64,000 nucleotides of DNA, taken from contig NZ_JAPEOZ010000001.1 of assembly GCF_026340655.1 (NCBI RefSeq), forward strand, positions 7,316,001 to 7,380,000, written 5' to 3'. Shown one piece after another: positions 8,003 through 17,200 of the stretch. How positions within the stretch are numbered: position 1 is the first letter of the stretch; every line of letters begins with the position of its first letter. Position numbers and translations under genes: made by a program. The notes under the pieces are model-generated. The model did no database searches and was not told the DNA's origin. It was given only the letters and a program-made list of their open reading frames with translations. This DNA is from Streptomyces sp. NBC_01275. Lineage in GTDB: Bacteria; Actinomycetota; Actinomycetes; Streptomycetales; Streptomycetaceae.

Positions 8003-9507
8003 TCCGCGTCCCCGCCGAGCCGATCGGCCGGCTCTCCGAGGCCTGGCGTTTCTGCGTCGGCACCGGCCGCACCGAACTCGCGCTGCGCCGCGACTACCAG
8101 GACTCCCTCGCCCTCCTCCAGCGCGACATCGGGTTCCGGCACATCCGCGGCCACGGTCTGCTCAGCGACGGCATGGGCGTCCACCGCCCCTACGACCACG
8201 AGGGCGCCCGCCGGGTCCACCACTCCTTCACCTACGTCGACCAGGTCGTCGACGCCTATCTGGAGAACGGCATCCGCCCGTTTCTCGAACTCGGCTTCAT
8301 GCCCGCCGGGCTGGCGTCCGGCGACCGCACGGTCTTCTGGTGGCGCGGCAACATCACCCCACCGCGCGACCTGGGCGAGTGGGCCGCGCTGGTCGAGGCG
8401 ACCGTCGCCCACCTCGTCGACCGCTACGGACTCGACGAGGTCCGCACCTGGCCGATCGAGGTCTGGAACGAGCCCAACCTGCCCGACTTCTGGCAGGACG
8501 CCGACGAACAGGCCTACCACCGGCTGTACGAGGTCACCGCGCACGCCGTGAAAGGGGTGGACGCCGAACTCCAGGTCGGCGGTCCGGCGATCTCACCGGG
8601 CGCCGACGACTGGCTGGAGCGGTTCGCCGAGTTCGTCGAACTCCGGGACGTGCCCGTCGACTTCGTGTCGAAGCACGCCTACACGTCCGGCCCCGCACAG
8701 CACATGCCGTTCGGGGTCCACCAGACGCTCGCCCCGGCGAGAGGCCTGCTCGACCAGTTCGCCACGCCCCGCGAGCTCCTCAAGGGCACCCGGCTGGCCG
8801 AACTCCCCGTCCATGTCACGGAGTTCAACTCCTCCTACCGCCCCGACAACCCGATACACGACACCGCTTTCCACGCCGCCTACCTGGCGCCGGTCCTGGC
8901 GGCGGGCGGTGACTTCGCGGACTCCTTCTCCTACTGGACGTTCAGCGACATGTTCGAGGAGATCGGCGTTCCCACCGCCCTCTTCCACGGCGGCTTCGGG
9001 CTGCTCACCCATCGGCAGGTCAGAAAACCGACGTACCACCTGTACGTCTTCATGGCGCGGATGGGCGCGGACCTGCTGGCTCGCGGGGAAGATCACCTCG
9101 TCACCCGGCACCCCGACGGCCGGACCACCGTCCTGGCCTGGGCGCCCGTCGACCCGAGCGGCGAGACGCCCGGCCCGGACCGGCACGGTCTGCGGTTGTC
9201 CGTTCCGGTGGGCGGCGGGGAGGTCTTCGTCCGCCGGTCGACCGTCGACGAGGAGCACGGAAACGCTTACACCGCCTGGCGGCACATGGGCAGCCCGCGC
9301 TCGCCGAAGCCCGGGCAGCTGGACGTCCTGCACCAGGCCGCCGAGCCCGCCCGCAGCCACCGCCGGCTCCCCGTCCGGGAGGGCCGCGCCGAGCTGGACC
9401 TGACCCTGGCCCGCCACGAGATCACCCTCGTCGAGCTCACCCCGGTCACGGACGAGACCCCGCCGTGGTGGGACGAACGACGACTGCTCGGCAGGGAGAC
9501 GCCATGA
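7999..9507 (+). CDS. GH39 family glycosidase (beta-xylosidase-like)
   Basis: A 502-residue glycoside hydrolase of family 39, a retaining TIM-barrel family that includes beta-xylosidases. The expected acid/base glutamate sits in IEVWNEPNLPDFW and the nucleophile glutamate in HVTEFNSSY. SYWTFSDMFEE is a further family motif. No signal peptide is seen, so it should act in the cytoplasm on imported oligosaccharides. The start is the GTG at 7999, overlapping the lipoprotein stop as GTGA. Xylosidase is the likeliest activity, but arabinosidase-type activity also occurs in this family. Confidence 0.88.
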   Translation: MIRVPAEPIGRLSEAWRFCVGTGRTELALRRDYQDSLALLQRDIGFRHIRGHGLLSDGMGVHRPYDHEGARRVHHSFTYVDQVVDAYLENGIRPFLELGFMPAGLASGDRTVFWWRGNITPPRDLGEWAALVEATVAHLVDRYGLDEVRTWPIEVWNEPNLPDFWQDADEQAYHRLYEVTAHAVKGVDAELQVGGPAISPGADDWLERFAEFVELRDVPVDFVSKHAYTSGPAQHMPFGVHQTLAPARGLLDQFATPRELLKGTRLAELPVHVTEFNSSYRPDNPIHDTAFHAAYLAPVLAAGGDFADSFSYWTFSDMFEEIGVPTALFHGGFGLLTHRQVRKPTYHLYVFMARMGADLLARGEDHLVTRHPDGRTTVLAWAPVDPSGETPGPDRHGLRLSVPVGGGEVFVRRSTVDEEHGNAYTAWRHMGSPRSPKPGQLDVLHQAAEPARSHRRLPVREGRAELDLTLARHEITLVELTPVTDETPPWWDERRLLGRETP

Positions 9508-10187
9508 GCGCCGGCGCCACGGCCGACTTCGGGACAGGCGTCCTCTCCCGTGCCGCCGCCCTCCTGCACACCCTCCTCACGGTCGAGGCCCTGTTCCTCG
9601 CGGCCGCCGCCCCCGGACTCGCCGGCCTGCTCTTCCTCGGCCCCGACCCCGCCAACCTGCCCCTGGCCGCCCTCTGCCTGCTCCCGCTCGGCCCGGCCGC
9701 CTCCGCCGCGCTGTTCGCCCTGCACCACCGCAGCAGCGACCTCACCGACCTGCGTCCGGCCCGCGGGTACCTGCACGGCTGGCGGCTGAACACGGTTCCC
9801 GCACTGAAGCTCTGGACGCCCCTGCTGGCCTGGCTGACCGTGATCGCGTTCACCCTCACCCACTTCGCCGCCACCGGCCTGCCCGGCTGGTGGGCGGTCC
9901 TGCTCGGGTTCGTCGGAGTGACCTCCCTCCTGTGGGGCGCCCATGCCCTCGTCCTCGCCTCGCTGTTCACGTTCCGCGCCCGTGACACCGCCCGCCTCGC
10001 CGCGTACTTCCTGCTCCGGCACGGCCGCGCCACCCTCGCCGCCGCCTCCCTGCTCGTCCTGGCCGGCGGTCTGACCGCCCTGCTGACCGAGGCCCTGCCC
10101 GCCCTGCTTGCCGCGCCGCTGCTGCTCTCCCTGCTGCACTCGAGCCGCCCGGTGATCGCCGAGACCCAGGAGGACTTCACCGTATGA
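9504..10187 (+). CDS. DUF624 (YesL-like) membrane protein
   Basis: A 227-residue protein with about five hydrophobic segments, among them LLTVEALFLAAAAPGLAGLLF, LWTPLLAWLTVIAF and WWAVLLGFVGVTSLLW. DUF624/YesL proteins commonly accompany LplABC-type importers and glycosidases, as in the Bacillus yes locus, but their role is not established. The ATG at 9504 overlaps the GH39 stop, and its own stop overlaps the GH42 start, so the three are probably translationally coupled. A role in regulating or assembling the importer is an inference from context. Confidence 0.85.
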   Translation: MSAGATADFGTGVLSRAAALLHTLLTVEALFLAAAAPGLAGLLFLGPDPANLPLAALCLLPLGPAASAALFALHHRSSDLTDLRPARGYLHGWRLNTVPALKLWTPLLAWLTVIAFTLTHFAATGLPGWWAVLLGFVGVTSLLWGAHALVLASLFTFRARDTARLAAYFLLRHGRATLAAASLLVLAGGLTALLTEALPALLAAPLLLSLLHSSRPVIAETQEDFTV

Positions 10188-12214
10188 GCCCGACGAGCCC
10201 CAAGATCCCCTACGGCGGCGACTACAACCCCGAGCAGTGGCCGCAGGAGGTCTGGGACGACGACCACCGCCTGTTCACACGGGCCGGCATCGACACCCTC
10301 ACCGTCGGCGTCTTCTCCTGGTCCCTCACCCAACCCGCCGAGGACGCCTACGACTTCACGGTCCTCGACCGCATCCTCGACCGAGCCGCCGCCGAGGGCC
10401 GCCAGGTCTGTCTGGCCACCGGCACCGCCGCCCTCCCGCCCTGGCTCGCGAAGCGGCGCCCCGAGGTCAACCGCACCGACTTCGAGGGCCGTCGGCACCG
10501 CTACGGTCAGCGGCACAACTTCTGCCCCAGCTCACCGGCGTACCGCAGCGCCGCCACGGCCCTGGCCGGCCGACTCGCCGAACGGTACGCCCAGCACCCG
10601 ACGTTGCTGGCCTGGCACGTCAACAACGAGTACGGCGGAGCCTGTTACTGCGAGCTGTGCGCCGAGGCCTTTCGCGGCTGGCTGCGCGAGCGGCACGGCG
10701 CCCTGGACGCCCTCAACGACGCCTGGTGGACGACCTTCTGGTCGCACCGCTACACCGACTGGGACCAGATCGAGCCCCCGAGCGCCCTCACCGAGCACTG
10801 GCGCGGCCCCGACCGCACCGCCTTCCAGGGCATCACGCTCGACTACCAGCGCTTCATGACCGACGCCCTGCTCGGCTGCTTCACCGCCGAGAAGGAGGCG
10901 ATCCGCGTCCACGACCAGGACACCCCGGTCACCACCAACCTCATGGGCGCCTACCGCCCCCTCGACTACCACCGCTGGGCGCCCCACCTCGACTTCGCCT
11001 CCTGGGACAACTACCCTCCCCTGGACGCCCCGCCGACCCGCCCGGCCCTCGCCCACGACCTGATGCGCGGGCTGAAGGACGGCGCCCCCTTCTGGCTCAT
11101 GGAGCAGACCCCGTCCACCACCGCGTGCCGTGACGTCAACCCCCTGCGCCGCCCCGGCGAGCTGCGCCTCGCCACCTGGCAGGCCGTCGCCCACGGCGCC
11201 GACGCCGCCCTCTACTTCCAGCTGCGCGCCTCGCGCGGCGCCTGCGAGAAGTACCACGGAGCGGTGATCGGCCACGCGGGCCGCGACGACACCCGGGTGT
11301 TCCGTGAAGTGGCCGCCCTGGGAGCGGAGTTGGAGCTGCTCGGCGACGCGACGCTCGGCGCCCGCACCCCCGCCCGCACCGCCCTGCTCTTCGACTGGGA
11401 CAGCTGGTGGGCGCTGGAGATCTCCGACGGCCCCTCCCGACTCGTCCGCTACCCGGATGTCGTACACGCCTACTACCGGGCCGCCCGCGAGGCCGGCGCC
11501 GACGTGGACGTCATCCCGGTCACCGCCGACCTCACCCCCTACGACGTCGTCCTCGCCCCCGTCCTCCACCTGGTCAAGGGCGACCTGGCCGCCCGCCTGG
11601 AGGAGTTCGCCCGACGCGGCGGCACCGTCCTCGCCACCTTCCTCACCGCCCGCTCCGACGAGCACGACCGCGCCTTCCTCACCGACGTCCCCGGCCCGCT
11701 GGCCCCCCTCCTGGGCATCCGCGTCGACGAATGGGACGCCCGCCCCGAGGGCGTCGTACAACCCGTACACATGGGGGAGTTCACGGCCGAGGCGCGCCTG
11801 GTCTTCGAGATCGTGCAGCCGCGCGGAGCCGAGCCGATCGCCACTTACGGATCCGACTTCTACGCGGGGACCCCCGCCGTCACCCGCAACCGCGTCGGCA
11901 AGGGCGGCGAGGCCTGGTACGTGGCCACCGCCCTCGACCAGCCCGGCGTCGACCACGTCGTCCGCCGTGTCCTCGCCCGCCACGACCTCATCGGCCCCTA
12001 CGCCGACCACCCCCGGGTCGAGACCGCCACTCGCGTCGCCCCCGACGGCACCCGTCTGCTGTTCCTCCTCAACCATGCCGCCGAACCAGTCCACTTGACC
12101 GCCCACGCCACCGCCGCCGACCTCCTCACCGGCAAGCGCGCCGACCAGGGCGAGCCGCTGCCCCTGGACCCCCTGGGCGTCGCGGTCCTGCGCCTGGAGG
12201 AAGACGCTCAGTAG
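10184..12214 (+). CDS. GH42 beta-galactosidase
   Basis: A 676-residue family 42 glycosidase, full length. The N-terminal barrel starts with YGGDYNPEQWP. The acid/base glutamate fits WHVNNEYGG and the nucleophile glutamate FWLMEQTPS. The cysteines in ACYCELC match the structural zinc site seen in some family members. The C-terminal part has the trimerisation and beta domains expected for GH42. It should be cytoplasmic, releasing galactose (possibly arabinose) from oligosaccharides imported by the same operon. The ATG at 10184 overlaps the previous stop. The gene ends in a 14-bp tandem repeat shared with the convergent GH67 gene. Confidence 0.95.
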   Translation: MSPTSPKIPYGGDYNPEQWPQEVWDDDHRLFTRAGIDTLTVGVFSWSLTQPAEDAYDFTVLDRILDRAAAEGRQVCLATGTAALPPWLAKRRPEVNRTDFEGRRHRYGQRHNFCPSSPAYRSAATALAGRLAERYAQHPTLLAWHVNNEYGGACYCELCAEAFRGWLRERHGALDALNDAWWTTFWSHRYTDWDQIEPPSALTEHWRGPDRTAFQGITLDYQRFMTDALLGCFTAEKEAIRVHDQDTPVTTNLMGAYRPLDYHRWAPHLDFASWDNYPPLDAPPTRPALAHDLMRGLKDGAPFWLMEQTPSTTACRDVNPLRRPGELRLATWQAVAHGADAALYFQLRASRGACEKYHGAVIGHAGRDDTRVFREVAALGAELELLGDATLGARTPARTALLFDWDSWWALEISDGPSRLVRYPDVVHAYYRAAREAGADVDVIPVTADLTPYDVVLAPVLHLVKGDLAARLEEFARRGGTVLATFLTARSDEHDRAFLTDVPGPLAPLLGIRVDEWDARPEGVVQPVHMGEFTAEARLVFEIVQPRGAEPIATYGSDFYAGTPAVTRNRVGKGGEAWYVATALDQPGVDHVVRRVLARHDLIGPYADHPRVETATRVAPDGTRLLFLLNHAAEPVHLTAHATAADLLTGKRADQGEPLPLDPLGVAVLRLEEDAQ

Positions 12215-12265
12215 AGGGTCCTCAGTCGAGAGTCCTCGGTAGACGGTCCTCAGTAGACGGTCCGC
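12213..12265. repeat. 14-bp tandem repeat spanning two convergent stop codons
   Basis: Three full 14-bp units (AGAGGGTCCTCAGT, CGAGAGTCCTCGGT, AGACGGTCCTCAGT) and a partial fourth fill the space between the GH42 and GH67 genes. The GH42 stop TAG (12212-12214) overlaps the first unit. The GH67 stop (complement of 12250-12252) lies in the third. Confidence 0.85.
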
Positions 12266-14244
12266 CCCCGCTCGTCAGGAATCCCCGACTTCCGCAGGAA
12301 GTAGGCGTTCACCTGGTCGCGCCACTCCCGCGCGCCGCGCACCTGCTCCTCGTACCGCTCCGCCACGCGCGCATGACGAGCCGGGTCCACCAGGTCCGCG
12401 AGGCCCGCCCACACCCGGCGGGCCTCCTCCGCCTCCTCGACGCCCTCGAAGTGCGTGTCGTAGATGTGCTGGATCACGGTCTTCCCGCTGCTCAGCACAT
12501 GCCCGTACGGCACATGGTGGAAGAACAGCAACAGCTCGTCCGGGCAGGTCCCGGCCGACTCGTACACCTCGGCCCACGCCTTGGCGTACTGCGCCGCGTA
12601 CCCCGTGCCGGTCGCCGCGCTGCGGTCCACGCCGACCCCGTCCCGGTCCGCGAAGTGGTACGTCCCCCAGGGGCTGTACTCGTAGCCGTCGACGCCGGGC
12701 CCGTAGTGGTGCCCCGGCTGCACCATGAAACCCACGCCGAGCGGGGCCGTGTACTTCTCGTACGTCCGCCACGAGCCGCGCAGCACCGCGCGCAGGCCGG
12801 CCGTCAGCCGCTCGGGGGCGGACGGGAAGGTGAGGCCGATCCACTCGTCCAGGACGGCGTGCGGGTCGGCGTCCGGCCGCCAGGCCAGCCGCCCGAAGGT
12901 GTAGAGGTTCGCCTGGGCGAGCGGATGCCCGGTCCAGAACGGGTCGTCGCCGACGTTGGACACGGCGACCAGATCGTCGGCCGACTCGCCTACGGTCGCG
13001 CCCCCTTCGCCCTCGGCACGGAAGCGCAGCACCTCGCTCCACATCGGGCCGAGCCAGCACACATGCCGCTGCTGCCCGGTGTACTCCTGCGTCGCCTGCA
13101 CCTCCACCGCGAGCCGGGTGCGCGGCAGCGCCCCGAGCACCGGAGAGACCGGTTCCCGCACCTGGAAGTCCATCGGGCCGTGCTTCACCTGGAGCACGGC
13201 GTTCGGCGCGAACTCGCCGTCCAGCGGGGCGAAATGGTCGTACGCGGCCCGCGCCCGGTCCGTCGTGCGGTCCCGCCAGTCCTGGCGGTGGTCGTAGACG
13301 AAGGCGCGCCAGTGGACCGTGCCGCCGTGCGGGGCGAGCGCGGCGGCCAGCAGGTTCGCGCCGTCCGCGTGCGAGCGGCCGTAGGTGAACGGGCCCGGCT
13401 GCCCCTCCGAGTCCGCCTTCACCACGAGACCGCCGAAGTCCGGGATCGCCGCGTACACCCCGCGCACCGCCCGAGCCCACCAGTCGCGCACCGCCTCGTC
13501 CAGCGGATCGGCGGTCGGCAGCCCGCCGAGCACGACCGGCGCGGCGAAGGTCACCGACAGATGGGTCCGGATGCCGTACGGCCGCAACGCGTCCGCGATG
13601 GCGGCCACTTCGCCGATCCGTTCGGTCAGCAGACGCGCCTCGGTCGCGTGCACGTTGACGTTGTTGACGCAGACGGCGTTGATCCCGCAGGCCGCGAGCA
13701 GCCTGCCGTACGCCCGGACGCGCTCCGTCTCGCCGCGGGCCCGCCCGTCCCGCCAGAACAGCGAACCGCCCGCGTACCCCCGCTCCACCTGGCCCATGAC
13801 CGGGTGCACGGCCACGTTGTCCCAGTGGTCGAGCATGCGCGACTTCGTCGCCGGACGGTGGACCTCGCGCGGGCGGCTGCCCGTGAACGCCTCTCCGCCG
13901 AGCCGCACGACGTGGAACAGTCCGTACAGCAGGCCGTGTTGACCGGACGCGGTGACGGTCGTCGTGCCGTCCTCCCGGGCGAACGCGAACCCCTCCGCGC
14001 CGAGGCCGAGATCGTCGCCGGCCGTCAGCTCGAGCAGCAGGTCGTGACGACCGTCCCGCACGGCCTCCCCGCCGAACCGCTCGCAGGCGCCGGTCACTTC
14101 ACCGCGCACGGTCTCGACCAGGGGACCGGTCCCCTGGATCAGGGTCCGCCGGGTTCCCAGGGGCCGGAAGGCCTCCGGGGGCAACCAGGCGGGGTCCGGC
14201 AGATCCGGCGGGTCCGGCAGGTCCGGCGGGTCCGGTCGGTTCAA
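12250..14244 (-). CDS. GH67 alpha-glucuronidase
   Basis: A 664-residue enzyme of family 67, which removes 4-O-methylglucuronic acid from the ends of xylo-oligosaccharides. Family features include WLPPEAF, RRTLIQGTGPLVE, RMLDHWDN, VKADSEGQPGPF (with the acid glutamate), KHGPMDFQVREP and VEVQATQEYTG. No signal peptide is seen, so it is probably cytoplasmic. The TTG at 14244 overlaps the GH92 stop as TTGA and has GGAG eight bases upstream inside the GH92 gene; no ATG or GTG fits. Just after the start it carries an 18-bp repeat encoding Pro-Asp-Leu-Pro-Asp-Pro. It is the second gene of the GH92 operon. Confidence 0.93.
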   Translation of the reverse strand: MNRPDPPDLPDPPDLPDPAWLPPEAFRPLGTRRTLIQGTGPLVETVRGEVTGACERFGGEAVRDGRHDLLLELTAGDDLGLGAEGFAFAREDGTTTVTASGQHGLLYGLFHVVRLGGEAFTGSRPREVHRPATKSRMLDHWDNVAVHPVMGQVERGYAGGSLFWRDGRARGETERVRAYGRLLAACGINAVCVNNVNVHATEARLLTERIGEVAAIADALRPYGIRTHLSVTFAAPVVLGGLPTADPLDEAVRDWWARAVRGVYAAIPDFGGLVVKADSEGQPGPFTYGRSHADGANLLAAALAPHGGTVHWRAFVYDHRQDWRDRTTDRARAAYDHFAPLDGEFAPNAVLQVKHGPMDFQVREPVSPVLGALPRTRLAVEVQATQEYTGQQRHVCWLGPMWSEVLRFRAEGEGGATVGESADDLVAVSNVGDDPFWTGHPLAQANLYTFGRLAWRPDADPHAVLDEWIGLTFPSAPERLTAGLRAVLRGSWRTYEKYTAPLGVGFMVQPGHHYGPGVDGYEYSPWGTYHFADRDGVGVDRSAATGTGYAAQYAKAWAEVYESAGTCPDELLLFFHHVPYGHVLSSGKTVIQHIYDTHFEGVEEAEEARRVWAGLADLVDPARHARVAERYEEQVRGAREWRDQVNAYFLRKSGIPDERGRTVY
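14193..14239. repeat. 18-bp tandem repeat in the GH67 start region
   Basis: Two 18-bp units (14193-14210 and 14211-14228) and a partial third differ at one base. They encode a Pro-Asp-Leu/Pro-rich tail before the family-typical start PAWLPPEAF. Length can change here without breaking the frame. Confidence 0.8.
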
Positions 14245-17200
14245 GAGAGCAACTCCACTTCGGACAACTGGACTTGGCCGTCGAACACCAGGCGGTACCT
14301 CTCGTACGTACCCGGCGACCGCACGGTGAACGCGCGCGTCTGCCGGTCCCAGGCGAACGTCTGCCCGGAGCGGCGGTCCAAGGACTTCCATGTCGTCCCG
14401 TCGGACGAGCCCTGCAGGGTCCAACCGGTCGGCGCCGAGGAGCGGTCGGCCGAGGTGAGCGTGTACTGCACCGCTTTCCCGGAGCTGCCGACCGGCAGGT
14501 CGACCGCCCCCGTCACCGTCGCGTCCGTCGCCGAGGTGTCGTCGAACAGGGAGCCGGGGCCGGTCAGTACGTCGGTGCGGGGCGTCGGCGTCCTGTCGTC
14601 CTCGGTGATCGAGACCGGCCCGGCGTTCTTCCCGCTGCCCCATGCCGACGGCTTCGGCCCCATGTCGAACTCCAGGACGCCGCCCTTCGCGAGCAGTGCG
14701 TGGGGGAGTGAAGTCGACGTCCAGGCACGGCCGTTGACCTTGAGGCCCTGTACGTAGACGTTCCGTGCGCTGTTCCTGGGGGCCTTGACCACCAGGTCCT
14801 CGCCGTTCTCCAGGTGCACGGTCGCCTTCTTGAACAGCGGGGAGCCGACGGCGTACTCGCCGCTGCCCATCACCAGCGGGTAGAAGCCGAGCGCGGAGAA
14901 CAGGTACCAGGCCGACTGCTCGCCGTTGTCCTCGTCGCCGTGATAGCCCTGTCCGATCGCGCTGCCGGTGTAGAGGCGCGACAGCACCTCGCGCGCCTTC
15001 GCCTGCGTCTTCCAGGGCTGCCCGGCCGCGTCGTACATGTAGATCGCGTGGTGGGCGACCTGGTTGGAGTGCCCGTACATGCCCATCCGCACGTCCCGCG
15101 CCTCCGTCATCTCGTGGATGACCCCGCCGTAGGAGCCGGCGAACTCGGGGGAAGCGGTCTCCGGGGTGGCGAAGTACGTGTCGAGCTTCTTCGCCAGCCC
15201 GCCCCGGCCGCCGTACAGGTTGGCCAGGCCGCGGCTGTCCTGCGGGGCGGTGAAGGCGTAGCCCCAGCCGTTGGTCTCGGTGTAGTCGTAGCCCCATACG
15301 CGAGGGTCGTAACTCCCGGACTCCACCCGCCAGCCGCCCTCCTCGTCCCGGCCCTGGAAGAAGCCCGCCCTCGCGTCGAAGAGGTGGACGTACCCCTGGG
15401 CGCGGTTGAGGAAGTAGTCCGACTCCTCCTTGTAGCGCTTCTCGCCGGTCTTTCGGTACAGCGCCTGGCCCATGCGGGCGATGCCGTAGTCGTTGAGGTA
15501 GCCCTCCAGCGCCCACGACAGACCCTCGTGGGTGGCCGTGCTCGTGTAGCCGAGGAAGGGGGAGGTCGCCATGCCCTTGCGACCCACGCCCGGGGACGGG
15601 GGCACGACGGTGGCGTTCTTCAGAGCCGCCTCGTAGGCCGCCTCGGCGTCGAAGTCGACGCCCTTGACGTACGCGTCCGCGAAGGCGACGTCCGACGAGG
15701 TGCCGGTCATCAGGTCGGCGTATCCGGGCGAGGACCAGCGCGAGGTCCAGCCGCCGTCCTTGTACTGCTGCACGAAACCGTCGGTCAGCACGCCCGCCTG
15801 AGTGGGCGTCAGGAGTGCGTACGCCGGCCAGGTCGTCCGATAGGTGTCCCAGAAGCCGTTGTTGACGTACACCTTGCCGTCCACGATCTTCGCGCCGGTG
15901 TGCGTCGGAGTGTCCGGGCCGGGCATCGGCGAGAAGGGGGACGCGTACTGGTACGTGGAACCAACCTTTTCGAAACCGGAGTTGGGGTACAGGTACAGCC
16001 GGTAAAGGCTGGAGTACAGCGTGGTCAGCTGGTCCCCGGTCGCGCCCTCGACCTCCACCGTGTCGAGCAGCCTGTCCCACTGCCGCTGGGCCCGCTGCTT
16101 CACCGTGTCGAAGCCGGTGCCCTCCGGGATCTCCTGGCGGAGGTTGTCCTTCGCCTGGTCCACGCTGATCAGCGAGGTCGCCAGGCGCAGGGTGACCGTC
16201 CGGTCGGCGCCCGCGTCGAAGCGCAGATAGCCCTTCACCCCGCTCGACGCCCCGTCCGTCACCGGCGCGTCGAACTCGCCGTACACGAAGAGCCGGGTCG
16301 CGCCGGCCGACAGTCCGGACTTGACGTCCGAGTAACCGGTCACGACACCCGCCTCCCGGTCCAGGGTGAGGCCCGCCTGGTCGGTGACGTTGTCGAAGAG
16401 GAGGCTCGCGTCCGAGCCCGGATAGGTGAACCGCAGGGCGGCCGCGTGGTCGGTCGGCGCCATCTCCGCCTTCAGCCCGTTCTCGAACCGCACCCCGTAG
16501 TAGTACGGCCGGGCCGTCTCGTCGGTGTGCCGGAACGCCAGCGCCCGTGCCGCCCGCCCGGTGTCCGGGACCCCGGTCGCGGCCGACGGCATCACCTGGA
16601 ACGTCTGCCGGTCGCCCATCCACGGACTCGGCTCATGGCTCGCGCTGAACGCCTGGATCGTGGGCAGGTTGTCCGCGTTGTTTCCCCGCGCGTAGTCGTA
16701 CAGCCAGCCCAGCGAGGACGCGTTGGTCACCGGCGTCCAGAAGTTGAAGCCGTGCGGCACGGCCGTCGCCGGGAAGGTGTTTCCCCGCGAGAAGCTCCCG
16801 CTGGAGTTGGTGCCGCGAGTGGTCACCGCGTAGTCCGACAGGTGCGCCTTCTCCTCCTCGGGGGCGGCCGTGCGCAGCGCGATGTCGTCCACCCAGCCGC
16901 GGAACCGCGCCGGCCCGCCGGGGGAGTCGTACGCCACCAGGATCCGGTCGACCGTCCTGCCGGCCGCCACCGCCCCGATGCCCGACACCACGTCGTTCCA
17001 CTGGTTGACGTACAGCCTCTTCGCCGAGCCCTGTCCGCGCGGCGACAGCGGGAAGCCGTACTGGTCGGTCGCCCCCAGCCCGCTCAGATACGTCCCGTCG
17101 GTGAAGGCCAGGTCCACGGAGACGTTCGTGGCCGCGTAGTCGAGGTCGCCGTCGGCCATGGCCGGGAAGATCCGGTACGCCAGCTGCGTCCGCGAGCCGA

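Noticed and set aside
11407..14757. Plus-strand frame of over 1100 codons opposite GH67 and GH92
   Set aside because: It spans two real genes and their shared gap, with shadow composition throughout.
12250..16623. Very long minus-strand open frame of about 1457 codons
   Set aside because: Only its last 664 codons look like protein (GH67). The upstream part is an out-of-frame reading of the GH92 gene with Arg/Gly/Pro-rich composition.
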